Position numbers and translations under genes: made by a program. Under the pieces are notes generated by a model that saw only the letters and a list, made by a program, of their open reading frames with translations, did no database searches and was not told the origin of the DNA. Shown one piece after another: positions 45,455 through 54,593 of a DNA stretch of 64,000 nucleotides. Source of the stretch: Leptobacterium_A meishanense (GTDB lineage Bacteria; Bacteroidota; Bacteroidia; Flavobacteriales; Flavobacteriaceae); contig NZ_JBBEXE010000001.1 of assembly GCF_037645805.1 (NCBI RefSeq), positions 347,144-411,143 on the forward strand. Direction: 5' to 3'. Positions within the stretch are counted from its first letter, which is position 1. Every line of letters begins with the position of its first letter.

Positions 45455-46513
45455 TTGAGGTATATTATATGGACATTAATGCTTTTGTCTGTTGTGGTTA
45501 CAGGACAAACTGCCCGAAAATATTCTAATGAGTTCATGAACATTGGTGTAGATGCCAGAGCTTTTGGAATGTCTAATGCTGTAGTAGCAAACACAAAGGA
45601 TGTAAACTCCGGATACTGGAATCCTGCCGGGCTTGTTAATTTAGAAGATAACCAAATAGCATTAATGCATGCAGCATATTTTGCCAATATAGCACAATAT
45701 GATTATGCTGCATTTGCCATGCCTATAGATGAACAGAGTGCATGGGGAATATCTATGATCCGGTTTGGTGTAGATGATATTTTAAATACAACCCAACTTA
45801 TAGATGAGCAGGGAAATATTGATTTCAACAGGATCAGCCTCTTTTCAGCTGCTGATTATGGTATTACTTTCTCGTATGCTAGAAGCCCTCAGTTTATTGA
45901 TGGGTTTTCATACGGGATAAATGCAAAAGTTATAAGAAGAATTATTGGTGATTTTGCTTCTTCATGGGGTTTTGGATTTGATCTTGGGGTTCAGTATGAA
46001 AAAAATAATTGGAGGTTTGGAATTATGGCAAGGGACATTACAACTACATATAATACGTGGCAAATCGAGGAAAATCTTTTTGATGATATCAGTGATCAAA
46101 TCCCTGAACAAGAGCTTCCGGAAACTACAGAAATTACTATTCCAAAACTACAAATTGGAGCTGCAAAAACATTCGTGTTCAACTATGACTATACACTCAT
46201 AGCTGAAATAGATTTGAATATGCGATTTGCTGAAACTGAAGATATTATAACTACCTCAATAATGAGTATTTCCCCATCACTTGGTGTAGAATTTGGATAC
46301 CTTAAATTAGTCCATCTAAGGGCAGGGATTGGCAACTTCCAAAAAATATCTCAATTTGGAGAAGAAACACTCAATTTTCAACCTAATATTGGAATTGGTT
46401 TTCATTACAAGGGCATTTATATTGACTACGCACTAACAGATATAGGAAACCAAAGTGCCGCTATCTATTCAAATGTTTTTTCATTAAAAATAGATTGGCA
46501 ATTATTCAGATAA
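45455..46513 (+). CDS. PorV/PorQ-family outer-membrane protein
   Basis: 352 residues. The mature N-terminus TARKYSNEFMNIGVDARAFGMSNAVVA, followed by SGYWNPAGL, is the hallmark of the PorV/PorQ family, 14-strand barrels of the FadL type; PorV shuttles type IX cargo. Whether this copy works in type IX secretion or is one of the unassigned paralogues is unknown. The frame is open back to TTG 45380 and ATG 45428; TTG at 45455 is preferred since it yields a compact signal peptide (RYIIWTLMLLSVVVTGQ) and lies just after a possible -7 box. Lnt follows after 6 bp. Confidence 0.85.
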   Translation: MRYIIWTLMLLSVVVTGQTARKYSNEFMNIGVDARAFGMSNAVVANTKDVNSGYWNPAGLVNLEDNQIALMHAAYFANIAQYDYAAFAMPIDEQSAWGISMIRFGVDDILNTTQLIDEQGNIDFNRISLFSAADYGITFSYARSPQFIDGFSYGINAKVIRRIIGDFASSWGFGFDLGVQYEKNNWRFGIMARDITTTYNTWQIEENLFDDISDQIPEQELPETTEITIPKLQIGAAKTFVFNYDYTLIAEIDLNMRFAETEDIITTSIMSISPSLGVEFGYLKLVHLRAGIGNFQKISQFGEETLNFQPNIGIGFHYKGIYIDYALTDIGNQSAAIYSNVFSLKIDWQLFR

Positions 46514-46519
46514 CAAATT

Positions 46520-48112
46520 ATGATCAAGAACACATATCTTTTAGCTATATTTTCAGGAATACTGTTAGCACTTGGATGGCCTACCTATGGCTTTCCTATT
46601 GTATTATTTATAGCATTTGTCCCATTACTTATTGCGGAAAAAAAGATACGCCTCAATAAAAAAATCAAACGTAGAGGGTTAAAGGTTTTTGCTACCGGCT
46701 ATCTGTCATTTGTGGTGTGGAATGCTATAACTACATGGTGGCTTTGGTATTCTACTGCTTTTGGGATGTTTTTTGCTATTTTGGTAAATGCATTGATCAT
46801 GGCGTTTGTTTTCTTGATTTTTCATTACGTCGCTCGGAAATTACCCCGAAAAATCCATCTGATCTTTCTTCCTGTTGTATGGATTGCTTTTGAAAAATTT
46901 CACCTCAATTGGGTATTTTCCTGGCCATGGTTAAACTTAGGGAACGCATTTTCTGAACATACCATATGGATTCAATGGTATGAATATACCGGAACGTTTG
47001 GGGGTAGTTTATGGATATGGATCATAAATATAGGCCTCTTTAAAACCATTGAAAAACATAAAGAATCAGGAGTGAAACGCTATCTTTCACTAGGGATCGC
47101 TAAAAATTTAATATTGATAGCTATACCCATAATTATTTCACTCTTTATTTTCAAAAACTATGAAGAACCTAATAAAAAAGCAACTATTGTTATTGTTCAA
47201 CCCAATGTAGATCCTTATACAGAAAAATATAATGATAAAAATGAGGATACTGCCATGGATATTATAGCATTAGCCATGAGTGATCTATCACCACAAACGG
47301 ATTTTATCATTGCTCCGGAAACAACTTTAGCGCAAGGAACAGCCATTGATAAATTTGAATATAGTAGAAGTAAGTATATTTTACAGTCAATAACTCGTCA
47401 ATATCCAAAAATTAATATCATTACAGGTGTTGATTTCTTTAAACTCTACCAACAAAGAGAAAAACCGACACCTTCCGCTAATAAAACCTCCAGAGGTGAT
47501 TGGTATGATGTATACAATGCCGCTGTATTGATCAATAAAACAGAAGAAGTACAATACTATATAAAATCTAAACTGGTGGTTGGTGTAGAAACGTTTCCGT
47601 TCAAAAATATCTTAGAGCCTTTGCTTGGTAATGTTATGATTGACCTAGGAGGTACTATTGCCAGTAGAGCTACCCAAAATGAGCGCGCTGTCTTAACAGA
47701 CAAAGAAAAAAAATACAAAGCAGCACCTATCATCTGTTATGAATCCGTCTATGGGGAGTTTGTAACAGATTATATAAAAAAGGATGCTAACTTTTTAGCC
47801 ATTATTACCAACGATGCATGGTGGGACAAAACGCAAGGGCACAAACAACATCTTAGTTATGCCAAGTTACGCGCTATTGAAACCCGCAGGAGTATCGCAA
47901 GAAGTGCTAATACAGGTATTTCAGCCTTTATCAATCAAAAAGGGGAAATACTCGACACCTTGGCTTATGGAACAAAAGGGGTGCTATCCGGTGAAATTTC
48001 TATTAACAACAAACAAACCTTTTATGTAAAATATGGCGACTATATTGCTAGGTTATCGACTTTTATTGCAGGGTTCATTTTCCTATTTGCTATTGCGAAG
48101 AAAAAGCGCTAA
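46520..48112 (+). CDS. lnt: Apolipoprotein N-acyltransferase
   Basis: 530 residues: about seven membrane helices in the first 200 residues and again one at the C-terminus, with a nitrilase-fold periplasmic domain between. Catalytic triad: glutamate in APETTLAQG, lysine in YYIKSKLVVGVETFPF, cysteine in PIICYESVYGEF. It adds the third acyl chain to lipoproteins at the inner membrane. It follows the PorV-like gene by 6 bp and converges with the nucleotide-sugar dehydrogenase gene. Confidence 0.95.
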   Translation: MIKNTYLLAIFSGILLALGWPTYGFPIVLFIAFVPLLIAEKKIRLNKKIKRRGLKVFATGYLSFVVWNAITTWWLWYSTAFGMFFAILVNALIMAFVFLIFHYVARKLPRKIHLIFLPVVWIAFEKFHLNWVFSWPWLNLGNAFSEHTIWIQWYEYTGTFGGSLWIWIINIGLFKTIEKHKESGVKRYLSLGIAKNLILIAIPIIISLFIFKNYEEPNKKATIVIVQPNVDPYTEKYNDKNEDTAMDIIALAMSDLSPQTDFIIAPETTLAQGTAIDKFEYSRSKYILQSITRQYPKINIITGVDFFKLYQQREKPTPSANKTSRGDWYDVYNAAVLINKTEEVQYYIKSKLVVGVETFPFKNILEPLLGNVMIDLGGTIASRATQNERAVLTDKEKKYKAAPIICYESVYGEFVTDYIKKDANFLAIITNDAWWDKTQGHKQHLSYAKLRAIETRRSIARSANTGISAFINQKGEILDTLAYGTKGVLSGEISINNKQTFYVKYGDYIARLSTFIAGFIFLFAIAKKKR

Positions 48113-48122
48113 ACGAATCGAA

Positions 48123-49421
48123 TTAAAGCCTGGCATCTACCCATTCCTTGGGGAAAAATGATTTCACATCATAAACAATGGTCTTTGAGTGCCTAAATTC
48201 CTGTAAAGGAAATTTCGAAAATTTATCATGTGGTACTGCCAAGACAATCGCATCATACTTTTTTTCTAATTCATGCCTGCCGGTTATTAAACCCAATCCA
48301 TAAGCCTCTAATACTGCTTCACTATTTGCATAAGGATCATAAACACTCACTTCAGACTGATACGATTGAAGTTCTTTTATCATATCAATCACTTTAGAAT
48401 TCCGAATATCAGGACAGTTCTCTTTAAATGTAATTCCAAGCACTAAAATGTTAGCTTTTCTTACTGGTATATCCTTCTGGATCATAAGCTTTACAACTTC
48501 CTGAGCCACATACTTTCCCATGCCGTCATTCATCTTCCTCCCCGCTAAAATAATCTCAGGGTGATACCCTACTTCCTTGGCCTTCTGTGCCAAATAATAC
48601 GGGTCCACACCTATACAGTGGCCTCCTACCAAGCCCGGGGTGTATCTCATAAAGTTCCATTTTGTAGCGGCTGCATCCAATACATCTTTTGTGTCAATAT
48701 TCAATAACATAAATAGTTTTGAAAGTTCATTAACAAAAGCAATATTGATATCCCGTTGTGAGTTTTCAATAACCTTAGCTGCTTCTGCTACTTTTATGCT
48801 TGGTGCCAGATGCGTTCCGGCAGTAACTACCGACTTGTATATATGGTCAATTTTCTCTGCCACATCAGGAGTAGAACCTGATGTTACCTTCACAATTTCT
48901 GAAAATGTTCGGTTTTTGTCTCCCGGGTTAATACGTTCCGGAGAATATCCTATATAAAAATCTTTATTGAGAATCAATTTAGATGTTTCTTCAAGGGCAG
49001 GAGCACAAATATCTTCTGTAACCCCTGGGTAAACCGTAGATTCGTACACAACAATATCCCCTTTCTTAAGTATAGAACCTATCATTTTACTAGCATCAAC
49101 CAAGGGAGTTAAAACAGGAATGTTTTTATCATTAATGGGAGTTGGGACGGTTACAATATAAAAATTACATTGCGCTAGTTTATCAGTATCACTCGTGACT
49201 GTTAAACCCATTCCTTCTCTCCTCCTATTTAATGCTCGTTCCAAATCATTCTTACCTACCTCTTCTGTATGATCATTCCCTTGGTTAATTTCTGTTACTC
49301 TTTTTTCATTGATATCAAAACCTATGGTCTCATACTTCTCAGAAAAGGCAATGGCCAAAGGAAGTCCCACATATCCTAAACCAACAATACCTATTAGCGT
49401 ACGCTCATTATTGTTCATCAA
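48123..49421 (-). CDS. Nucleotide-sugar dehydrogenase (UDP-GlcNAc/ManNAc/GalNAc dehydrogenase family)
   Basis: 432 residues with the full UDP-glucose/GDP-mannose dehydrogenase layout: NAD-binding GIVGLGYVGLPLA at residues ~11-23, YESTVYPGVTED, the central ENSQRDINIAFVNEL helix, catalytic cysteine C269 in GGHCIGVDPYYL, and the C-terminal VLGITFKENCPDIRNSK. The exact motif spelling resembles TviB/WecC-type enzymes acting on N-acetylated sugars to make uronates for surface polysaccharide. Two consecutive ATG codons open the gene; either may start. No glycan cluster is next to it in the window. Confidence 0.92.
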   Translation of the reverse strand: MMNNNERTLIGIVGLGYVGLPLAIAFSEKYETIGFDINEKRVTEINQGNDHTEEVGKNDLERALNRRREGMGLTVTSDTDKLAQCNFYIVTVPTPINDKNIPVLTPLVDASKMIGSILKKGDIVVYESTVYPGVTEDICAPALEETSKLILNKDFYIGYSPERINPGDKNRTFSEIVKVTSGSTPDVAEKIDHIYKSVVTAGTHLAPSIKVAEAAKVIENSQRDINIAFVNELSKLFMLLNIDTKDVLDAAATKWNFMRYTPGLVGGHCIGVDPYYLAQKAKEVGYHPEIILAGRKMNDGMGKYVAQEVVKLMIQKDIPVRKANILVLGITFKENCPDIRNSKVIDMIKELQSYQSEVSVYDPYANSEAVLEAYGLGLITGRHELEKKYDAIVLAVPHDKFSKFPLQEFRHSKTIVYDVKSFFPKEWVDARL

Positions 49422-49436
49422 TTATGACGTTTATAA

Positions 49437-49444
49437 CAAATATA
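49437..49444 (-). promoter_or_regulatory. -7 box of the nucleotide-sugar dehydrogenase gene
   Basis: TATATTTG on the minus strand, 15 bp before the first ATG. Confidence 0.45.
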
Positions 49445-49472
49445 CTTTTTCAGCATCAATAATACTGTTTAA

Positions 49473-49501
49473 TTTGTTTTATTTTGCTGAAAATACCTTT
49501 G
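49473..49501 (+). promoter_or_regulatory. Promoter of the methyltransferase-like gene
   Basis: TTTG at 49473-49476, a 17-bp spacer and TACCTTTG at 49494-49501, 38 bp before the ATG at 49540. It shows that the longer upstream frame (from 49309, antisense to the neighbour) is not the gene. Confidence 0.55.
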
Positions 49502-49539
49502 AAAAATATTTTCTAACAAGTGCTCATGAAATCATTGCT

Positions 49540-50103
49540 ATGAGGTGGTACTGGAAATTACGTTCACGTCTTTTATTCTTATGGAAATCCACTAACCGGC
49601 ATGGTGTGCACTCCCCTTTCGTATATGAATTCATCACTAAATGCCTATACCAAAAGCTTAAAAAAGAAAACCTGCATGCCATCAAAAAACATTGCAAAAA
49701 AAATAATTGTGCTAATTTGAAAAAAATAACCTTATTATATCAAATAGTTCATCATTTTGAGGTCAGGAACATTCTTGATCTAAATTCAAGTGATCATCTG
49801 TTAACTCTTTCTTTAAAGGAGGTAACCATATCAAAAAAAAATAAGAACCTAAAAAATAGCCTTTTTGATCTTATCATTGTTGATTATCAAACTTTTCCTG
49901 AAAAATTAGAAGAGCTATACCACTACATGCATAATGATACCATCATCCTTTTTGATGCTCCTTATACATCTCCAAACACTTACAATAAATGGAAGCAAAT
50001 TGTCAAAAAAAGCACTATAACAGTATCTGTGGATCTTTTTTACCTAGGATTACTTTTTATTAGAACGGAACAAGTAAAAGAGCATTTTATCATTCGTGCA
50101 TGA
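49540..50103 (+). CDS. Shortened class I methyltransferase-like protein
   Basis: 187 residues. The N-terminus (FLWKSTNRHGVHSPFVYEFI) and C-terminus (DLFYLGLLFIRTEQVKEHF) match a flavobacterial SAM-methyltransferase family of about 235 residues that I recall. The middle is reduced: where the SAM-binding glycine loop after the first strand is expected (ILEIGTSLG-like), here is ILDLNSSDHLLTL with no glycine, and the following segment is short. It may be an inactive remnant or a repurposed protein. The frame is intact with no stop codons. It is divergent from the dehydrogenase gene and 47 bp upstream of the cobalamin adenosyltransferase gene. Confidence 0.7.
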   Translation: MRWYWKLRSRLLFLWKSTNRHGVHSPFVYEFITKCLYQKLKKENLHAIKKHCKKNNCANLKKITLLYQIVHHFEVRNILDLNSSDHLLTLSLKEVTISKKNKNLKNSLFDLIIVDYQTFPEKLEELYHYMHNDTIILFDAPYTSPNTYNKWKQIVKKSTITVSVDLFYLGLLFIRTEQVKEHFIIRA

Positions 50104-50119
50104 ACATTTTTAAAACCAG

Positions 50120-50127
50120 TACCTTTG
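50120..50127 (+). promoter_or_regulatory. -7 box of the adenosyltransferase gene
   Basis: TACCTTTG, 23 bp before the ATG at 50151. No cobalamin riboswitch could be seen in the short leader. Confidence 0.4.
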
Positions 50128-50150
50128 TAACAAATATTAGTACTTGAAAA

Positions 50151-50726
50151 ATGAAAATATATACCAAAACAGGTGATACCGGAACTACATCATTATTTGG
50201 AGGAACCCGTATTCCTAAGCATCACCAGAGAATTGATGCATATGGAACTATAGATGAACTAAACTCATGGATAGGCCTTATAAGAGATCAAAAAATAGCT
50301 TCACACCATATAACCATCCTAATCAATATACAAAACAACCTATTTACCATAGGTTCTATGCTAGCTACCGATCCTGAAAAGGCAACTTTAAAAAGCGGCA
50401 AAGTACGATTAAACATTCCTAAAATAGTGGATGAAGACATTCGAATTTTAGAGCATGAAATAGACATGATGGATACTTCATTAGAACCCATGACACATTT
50501 TATACTTCCTGGCGGACATCAAATAGTGTCATTCTGTCATATAGCCCGTTGTGTCTGCAGAAGAGCGGAACGATTAGTCACACAACTTAATGAAAACAGT
50601 CCTATAGATAATGCTATTTTACAATACCTAAATCGTTTATCTGACTATCTTTTTGTATTGGCACGAAAGTTGTCCCATGAACTACATACAAATGAGATTA
50701 AGTGGGTTCCAAATAAGAAAAAATAA
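50151..50726 (+). CDS. pduO: Cob(I)alamin adenosyltransferase, PduO type
   Basis: 191 residues. N-terminal ATP-binding motif KIYTKTGDTGTTSLFGGTRI, then YGTIDELNSWIGLIRD, HFILPGGHQ, CRRAERLV and YLNRLSDYLFVLAR: the PduO-type trimeric enzyme that transfers adenosyl to corrinoid. It supplies adenosylcobalamin to enzymes such as methylmalonyl-CoA mutase or class II ribonucleotide reductase. No mutase gene in the window. Confidence 0.95.
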   Translation: MKIYTKTGDTGTTSLFGGTRIPKHHQRIDAYGTIDELNSWIGLIRDQKIASHHITILINIQNNLFTIGSMLATDPEKATLKSGKVRLNIPKIVDEDIRILEHEIDMMDTSLEPMTHFILPGGHQIVSFCHIARCVCRRAERLVTQLNENSPIDNAILQYLNRLSDYLFVLARKLSHELHTNEIKWVPNKKK

Positions 50727-50837
50727 CACCTATATTGAACTTATCTGATTTTTCTTTTAAGGTTTATTAATTCACAGTCAATAATTTGTAAAAAAGTACG
50801 TTCATTAAAAATAATGTGTAAAAAATCTATTTTTTAC

Positions 50838-50867
50838 TTGGGTATTTTATATAAAAATATATTTTTG
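50838..50867 (+). promoter_or_regulatory. Promoter of the DUF2795 gene
   Basis: TTG at 50838-50840, a 19-bp spacer and TATTTTTG at 50860-50867, 25 bp before the ATG. One of the best consensus promoters in the window. Confidence 0.65.
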
Positions 50868-50892
50868 CAAAAATTTTAAACCGAATAATACC

Positions 50893-51114
50893 ATGTATTG
50901 GACTTTAGAATTAGCATCATACTTAAGTGATGCCCCTTGGCCCGCAACCAAAGACGAACTCATTGATTATGCTATCAGGACAGGAGCGCCACTTGAAGTA
51001 GTAGAAAATCTTCAATCTATTGAAGATGAGGGTGATAGCTATGAGTCTATTGAAGAAATATGGCCGGATTACCCAACCGAAGAAGATTATCTTTGGAATG
51101 AAGACGAATATTAA
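50893..51114 (+). CDS. DUF2795-family small acidic protein
   Basis: 73 residues. The N-terminal 50 residues (MYWTLELASYLSDAPWPATKDELIDYA) match DUF2795, a helical domain of unknown function that is common in Bacteroidota; the tail is very acidic and aromatic (EEIWPDYPTEEDYLWNEDEY). It has its own strong promoter and terminator, so it is probably highly expressed as a single gene. It stands directly before secA; a link is not established. Confidence 0.85.
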   Translation: MYWTLELASYLSDAPWPATKDELIDYAIRTGAPLEVVENLQSIEDEGDSYESIEEIWPDYPTEEDYLWNEDEY

Positions 51115-51138
51115 CAACTATTAACAGTAATAAAAATG

Positions 51139-51165
51139 AAAAGTCTCGCCGGAGGCTTTTTTTTT
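51139..51165 (+). terminator. Terminator between the DUF2795 gene and secA
   Basis: Nine-bp stem with one G-T pair (AAAAGTCTC/GAGGCTTTT), 4-nt loop GCCG, and a run of nine T that ends at 51165. Confidence 0.85.
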
Positions 51166-51168
51166 GCT

Positions 51169-51176
51169 TAATTTTG
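51169..51176 (+). promoter_or_regulatory. -7 box of secA
   Basis: TAATTTTG, 24 bp before the ATG at 51200 and directly after the terminator T run. Confidence 0.5.
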
Positions 51177-51199
51177 AAACAGTCAATCGTAATATACTT

Positions 51200-54100
51200 A
51201 TGGGTTTATTAAATACTATCATTAAGACATTTGTAGGAGACAAGGCGAAGAAAGATATTAAAGAAATTCAACCGCTTGTAGATAAAATAAAGGAATATGA
51301 AGCTGGTCTTTCAAAACTCTCACATGATGAGTTGAGGGCAAAAACAGTAGCTTTTAAGACACAGATAAAAGAAAGCAGAAAATCATTCGATGAGCAAATA
51401 GCACAGTTAAAACAAAAAGTAGAAGCATCAGAAGATATCGATCAAAAAGAAGAACTCTATACAGAAATAGATAAATTAGTTGATGATGCGTATCTAGCTA
51501 CTGAAAGCAAACTTGAAGAAATACTTCCGGAAGCATTTGCTGTAGTGAAAGAAACTGTAAAAAGGTTTACCAATAATGAATCTATCTCCGTAACTGCAAC
51601 CGCATATGATAGGGAGCTTTCCGGAACCAAAGATTTTGTAACTCTTGATGGTGAAATGGCTATCTGGAGCAATTCATGGGACGCGGCAGGAAAAGAAGTT
51701 ACCTGGGATATGGTTCACTATGATGTGCAACTTATAGGTGGAATTGCACTGCACCAAGGTAAAATAGCTGAAATGAAAACTGGAGAAGGGAAAACACTAG
51801 TGGCTACACTTCCCGTTTATCTAAATGCACTCACAGGAAATGGTGTACATCTTGTAACCGTAAACGATTATTTGGCAAAACGAGATAGTGCATGGATGGG
51901 CCCTATCTTTCAATTTCATGGATTGTCCGTAGATTGTATTGATGGCCATCAACCTAATTCCCCCGAACGGAGAAAAGCCTATGAAGCTGATATTACCTAC
52001 GGAACTAACAATGAATTTGGTTTTGATTATCTACGGGATAATATGGCGCATACACCTGCCGATTTAGTACAACGTCCACATAATTATGCTATTGTAGATG
52101 AAGTAGATTCTGTACTGATTGATGATGCAAGAACCCCTTTGATTATCTCCGGGCCTGTTCCTCAAGGTGACCGGCATGAGTTTAATGAACTCAAACCAAA
52201 AGTTAGCGATATTGTTACCAAACAACGCCAATACCTCACAGGAGTATTGGCTGAAGCCAAAAAACTCATAACAGAAGGAAATACTAAAGAAGGAGGATTT
52301 TTATTGCTCCGTGTTTATAGAGGATTACCTAAAAACAAAGCATTAATTAAGTTTTTAAGCGAAGAAGGTGTTAAACAACTACTTCAAAAAACAGAAAACT
52401 TTTATATGCAGGACAATAATAGGGAAATGCCCAAAGTGGATGCAGAACTGTTTTTTGTAATTGAAGAAAAAAATAATCAGATAGAATTAACCGATAAGGG
52501 TATTGAATACCTTTCAGGTGATACAGATCCTGACTTTTTTGTGATGCCAGACATTGGAATAGAGATTGCCAAAATAGAAAGCCAAAACTATCCTATTGAA
52601 AAGGAAGCTGAAGAAAAAGAAGCATTGTTCAAAGAGTTCAGTATAAAAAGTGAGCGGATCCACACCATGAATCAACTTCTAAAAGCTTATACACTTTTTG
52701 AAAAAGATGTGGAATATGTGGTAATGGACAATAAAGTTATGATTGTTGATGAACAAACAGGCCGTATCATGGATGGCCGACGCTACTCAGATGGGTTACA
52801 CCAAGCAATAGAAGCTAAAGAAAATGTAAAAATTGAGGATGCTACCCAAACGTTTGCTACCATCACACTACAAAATTATTTCAGGATGTACCGTAAGTTA
52901 TCAGGGATGACCGGTACTGCTGTAACTGAAGCAGGCGAATTTTGGGAAATCTACAAACTCGATGTAATGGAAATCCCTACCAACCGGCCTATAGCACGAA
53001 AAGATAGAGAAGACTATATATATAAAACCAAACGAGAAAAATACAATGCCATTATCGAAGAAGTTACCGAGCTTTCAAAAGCCGGAAGGCCTGTGCTTAT
53101 AGGTACTACCTCTGTCGAAATCTCTGAGCTTCTCAGTAGAATGCTTACCCTTAGGAAAGTGCCTCACAATGTACTGAATGCGAAACTTCATAAAAAGGAA
53201 GCCGATATTGTTGCTGAAGCAGGAAAGCCAGGTATTGTTACTATTGCTACAAATATGGCAGGGCGTGGAACCGATATCAAGCTTTCTGAAGAAGTTAAAA
53301 AAGCAGGTGGGTTGGCCATCATAGGTACGGAACGTCATGATTCCCGAAGGGTCGACCGCCAGCTACGAGGGCGTTCCGGTCGTCAAGGAGATCCCGGAAG
53401 TTCACAATTTTATGTTTCGCTAGAAGACAATTTGATGCGTTTATTTGGTTCAGACAGAGTTGCAAAAATTATGGATCGGATGGGCTTAAAAGAAGGTGAG
53501 GTCATACAACACTCTATGATGACCAAATCTATTGAACGGGCGCAGAAAAAAGTAGAAGAAAACAACTTTGGTGTCCGAAAACGTCTTTTGGAATATGATG
53601 ACGTAATGAACGCACAACGAGAAGTTATCTATAAAAGACGCCGTCATGCATTGCAAGGAGAGCGCCTAAAGGTAGATATTGCCAACATGCTTTTTGATAC
53701 TTGCGAAGTCATTGCAGAGACTAATAAAGCTGCTAATGATTACAAAAATTTTGAATTTGAATTAATTAAATACTTTGCACTAACCGCCCCTGTCTCTGAA
53801 GATGAATTTGAAAAGTTATCTGTTCAGGAAATAGCCTCAAAAATTTATAAAGTAACATACAAGCACTACAATGAGAAAATAGAACGTAATGCTGCTATTG
53901 CTTTTCCTGTAATCAAAAATGTCTACGAAAATCAAAGTGATCGTTTTGAGCGCATCGTTGTTCCTTTCACAGATGGAAACAAAACCCTTAACGTGGTTAC
54001 AAATTTGAAAGATGCCTATGAAAGTAATGGGGAAAAATTGATTGCCGATTTTGAGAAAAACATTTCCTTGGCTATCATCGACGATGCATGGAAAACACAT

Positions 54101-54562
54101 TTACGAAAAATGGATGAGCTCAAGCAATCTGTCCAGTTAGCTGTTCATGAGCAAAAAGACCCTTTACTCATCTATAAGTTTGAAGCTTTCGAGCTCTTTA
54201 AAGCTATGATTGACAAGGTTAATAAAGATGTTATCTCATTTTTATTTAAAGGGGAGTTACCAACACAAAACCCTGAAAATATTCGAGAAGCCCGTACAAA
54301 CCGTCCAAAAGAAAAGCTCAACCTTTCAAAAGAAGAAGTTTTAAACAGTGATGAATTAGCTGCAAGAAATCGTGCTGTAGGGCAGACCCAACAAAACAGG
54401 CCACAAGTAACGGAGACCATTGTACGTGATAAGCCCAAAATTGGTAGAAATGAACGTGTTACCATTAAAAATGTAATGAGTGGTGAAAATAAAACAGTAA
54501 AATATAAACAAGCAGAACCACTTATTGCCAGAGGGGAATGGGTTTTGTTAGAAGAAGAATAA
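51200..54562 (+). CDS. secA: Preprotein translocase ATPase SecA
   Basis: 1120 residues, longer than the ~900 of E. coli. Walker A MKTGEGKT is at residues 192-199; the DEAD-type box is IVDEVDSVLIDDARTPLI; motif GTERHDSRRVDRQLRGRSGRQGDPG is intact. An insert of roughly 150 residues (from about RQYLTGVLAEAKKLI to KGIEYLSG) sits in the NBD1/PPXD region. The C-terminus ends EWVLLEEE without the CxCx8CH/C zinc tail that binds SecB. Both features are usual in Bacteroidota as far as I know. A TTG at 51164 lies within the terminator T run and is rejected. Confidence 0.96.
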   Translation: MGLLNTIIKTFVGDKAKKDIKEIQPLVDKIKEYEAGLSKLSHDELRAKTVAFKTQIKESRKSFDEQIAQLKQKVEASEDIDQKEELYTEIDKLVDDAYLATESKLEEILPEAFAVVKETVKRFTNNESISVTATAYDRELSGTKDFVTLDGEMAIWSNSWDAAGKEVTWDMVHYDVQLIGGIALHQGKIAEMKTGEGKTLVATLPVYLNALTGNGVHLVTVNDYLAKRDSAWMGPIFQFHGLSVDCIDGHQPNSPERRKAYEADITYGTNNEFGFDYLRDNMAHTPADLVQRPHNYAIVDEVDSVLIDDARTPLIISGPVPQGDRHEFNELKPKVSDIVTKQRQYLTGVLAEAKKLITEGNTKEGGFLLLRVYRGLPKNKALIKFLSEEGVKQLLQKTENFYMQDNNREMPKVDAELFFVIEEKNNQIELTDKGIEYLSGDTDPDFFVMPDIGIEIAKIESQNYPIEKEAEEKEALFKEFSIKSERIHTMNQLLKAYTLFEKDVEYVVMDNKVMIVDEQTGRIMDGRRYSDGLHQAIEAKENVKIEDATQTFATITLQNYFRMYRKLSGMTGTAVTEAGEFWEIYKLDVMEIPTNRPIARKDREDYIYKTKREKYNAIIEEVTELSKAGRPVLIGTTSVEISELLSRMLTLRKVPHNVLNAKLHKKEADIVAEAGKPGIVTIATNMAGRGTDIKLSEEVKKAGGLAIIGTERHDSRRVDRQLRGRSGRQGDPGSSQFYVSLEDNLMRLFGSDRVAKIMDRMGLKEGEVIQHSMMTKSIERAQKKVEENNFGVRKRLLEYDDVMNAQREVIYKRRRHALQGERLKVDIANMLFDTCEVIAETNKAANDYKNFEFELIKYFALTAPVSEDEFEKLSVQEIASKIYKVTYKHYNEKIERNAAIAFPVIKNVYENQSDRFERIVVPFTDGNKTLNVVTNLKDAYESNGEKLIADFEKNISLAIIDDAWKTHLRKMDELKQSVQLAVHEQKDPLLIYKFEAFELFKAMIDKVNKDVISFLFKGELPTQNPENIREARTNRPKEKLNLSKEEVLNSDELAARNRAVGQTQQNRPQVTETIVRDKPKIGRNERVTIKNVMSGENKTVKYKQAEPLIARGEWVLLEEE

Positions 54563-54593
54563 TTTGTTTTATTTAAAATTAAATGTTTACAAC

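Noticed and set aside
49309..49539. 77-codon N-terminal extension of the methyltransferase-like protein
   Set aside because: It runs antisense through the start of the nucleotide-sugar dehydrogenase gene and across a good promoter at 49473-49501.
50104..50150. Possible cobalamin riboswitch before the adenosyltransferase gene
   Set aside because: The leader is under 50 bases, too short, and no conserved B12-box was seen.
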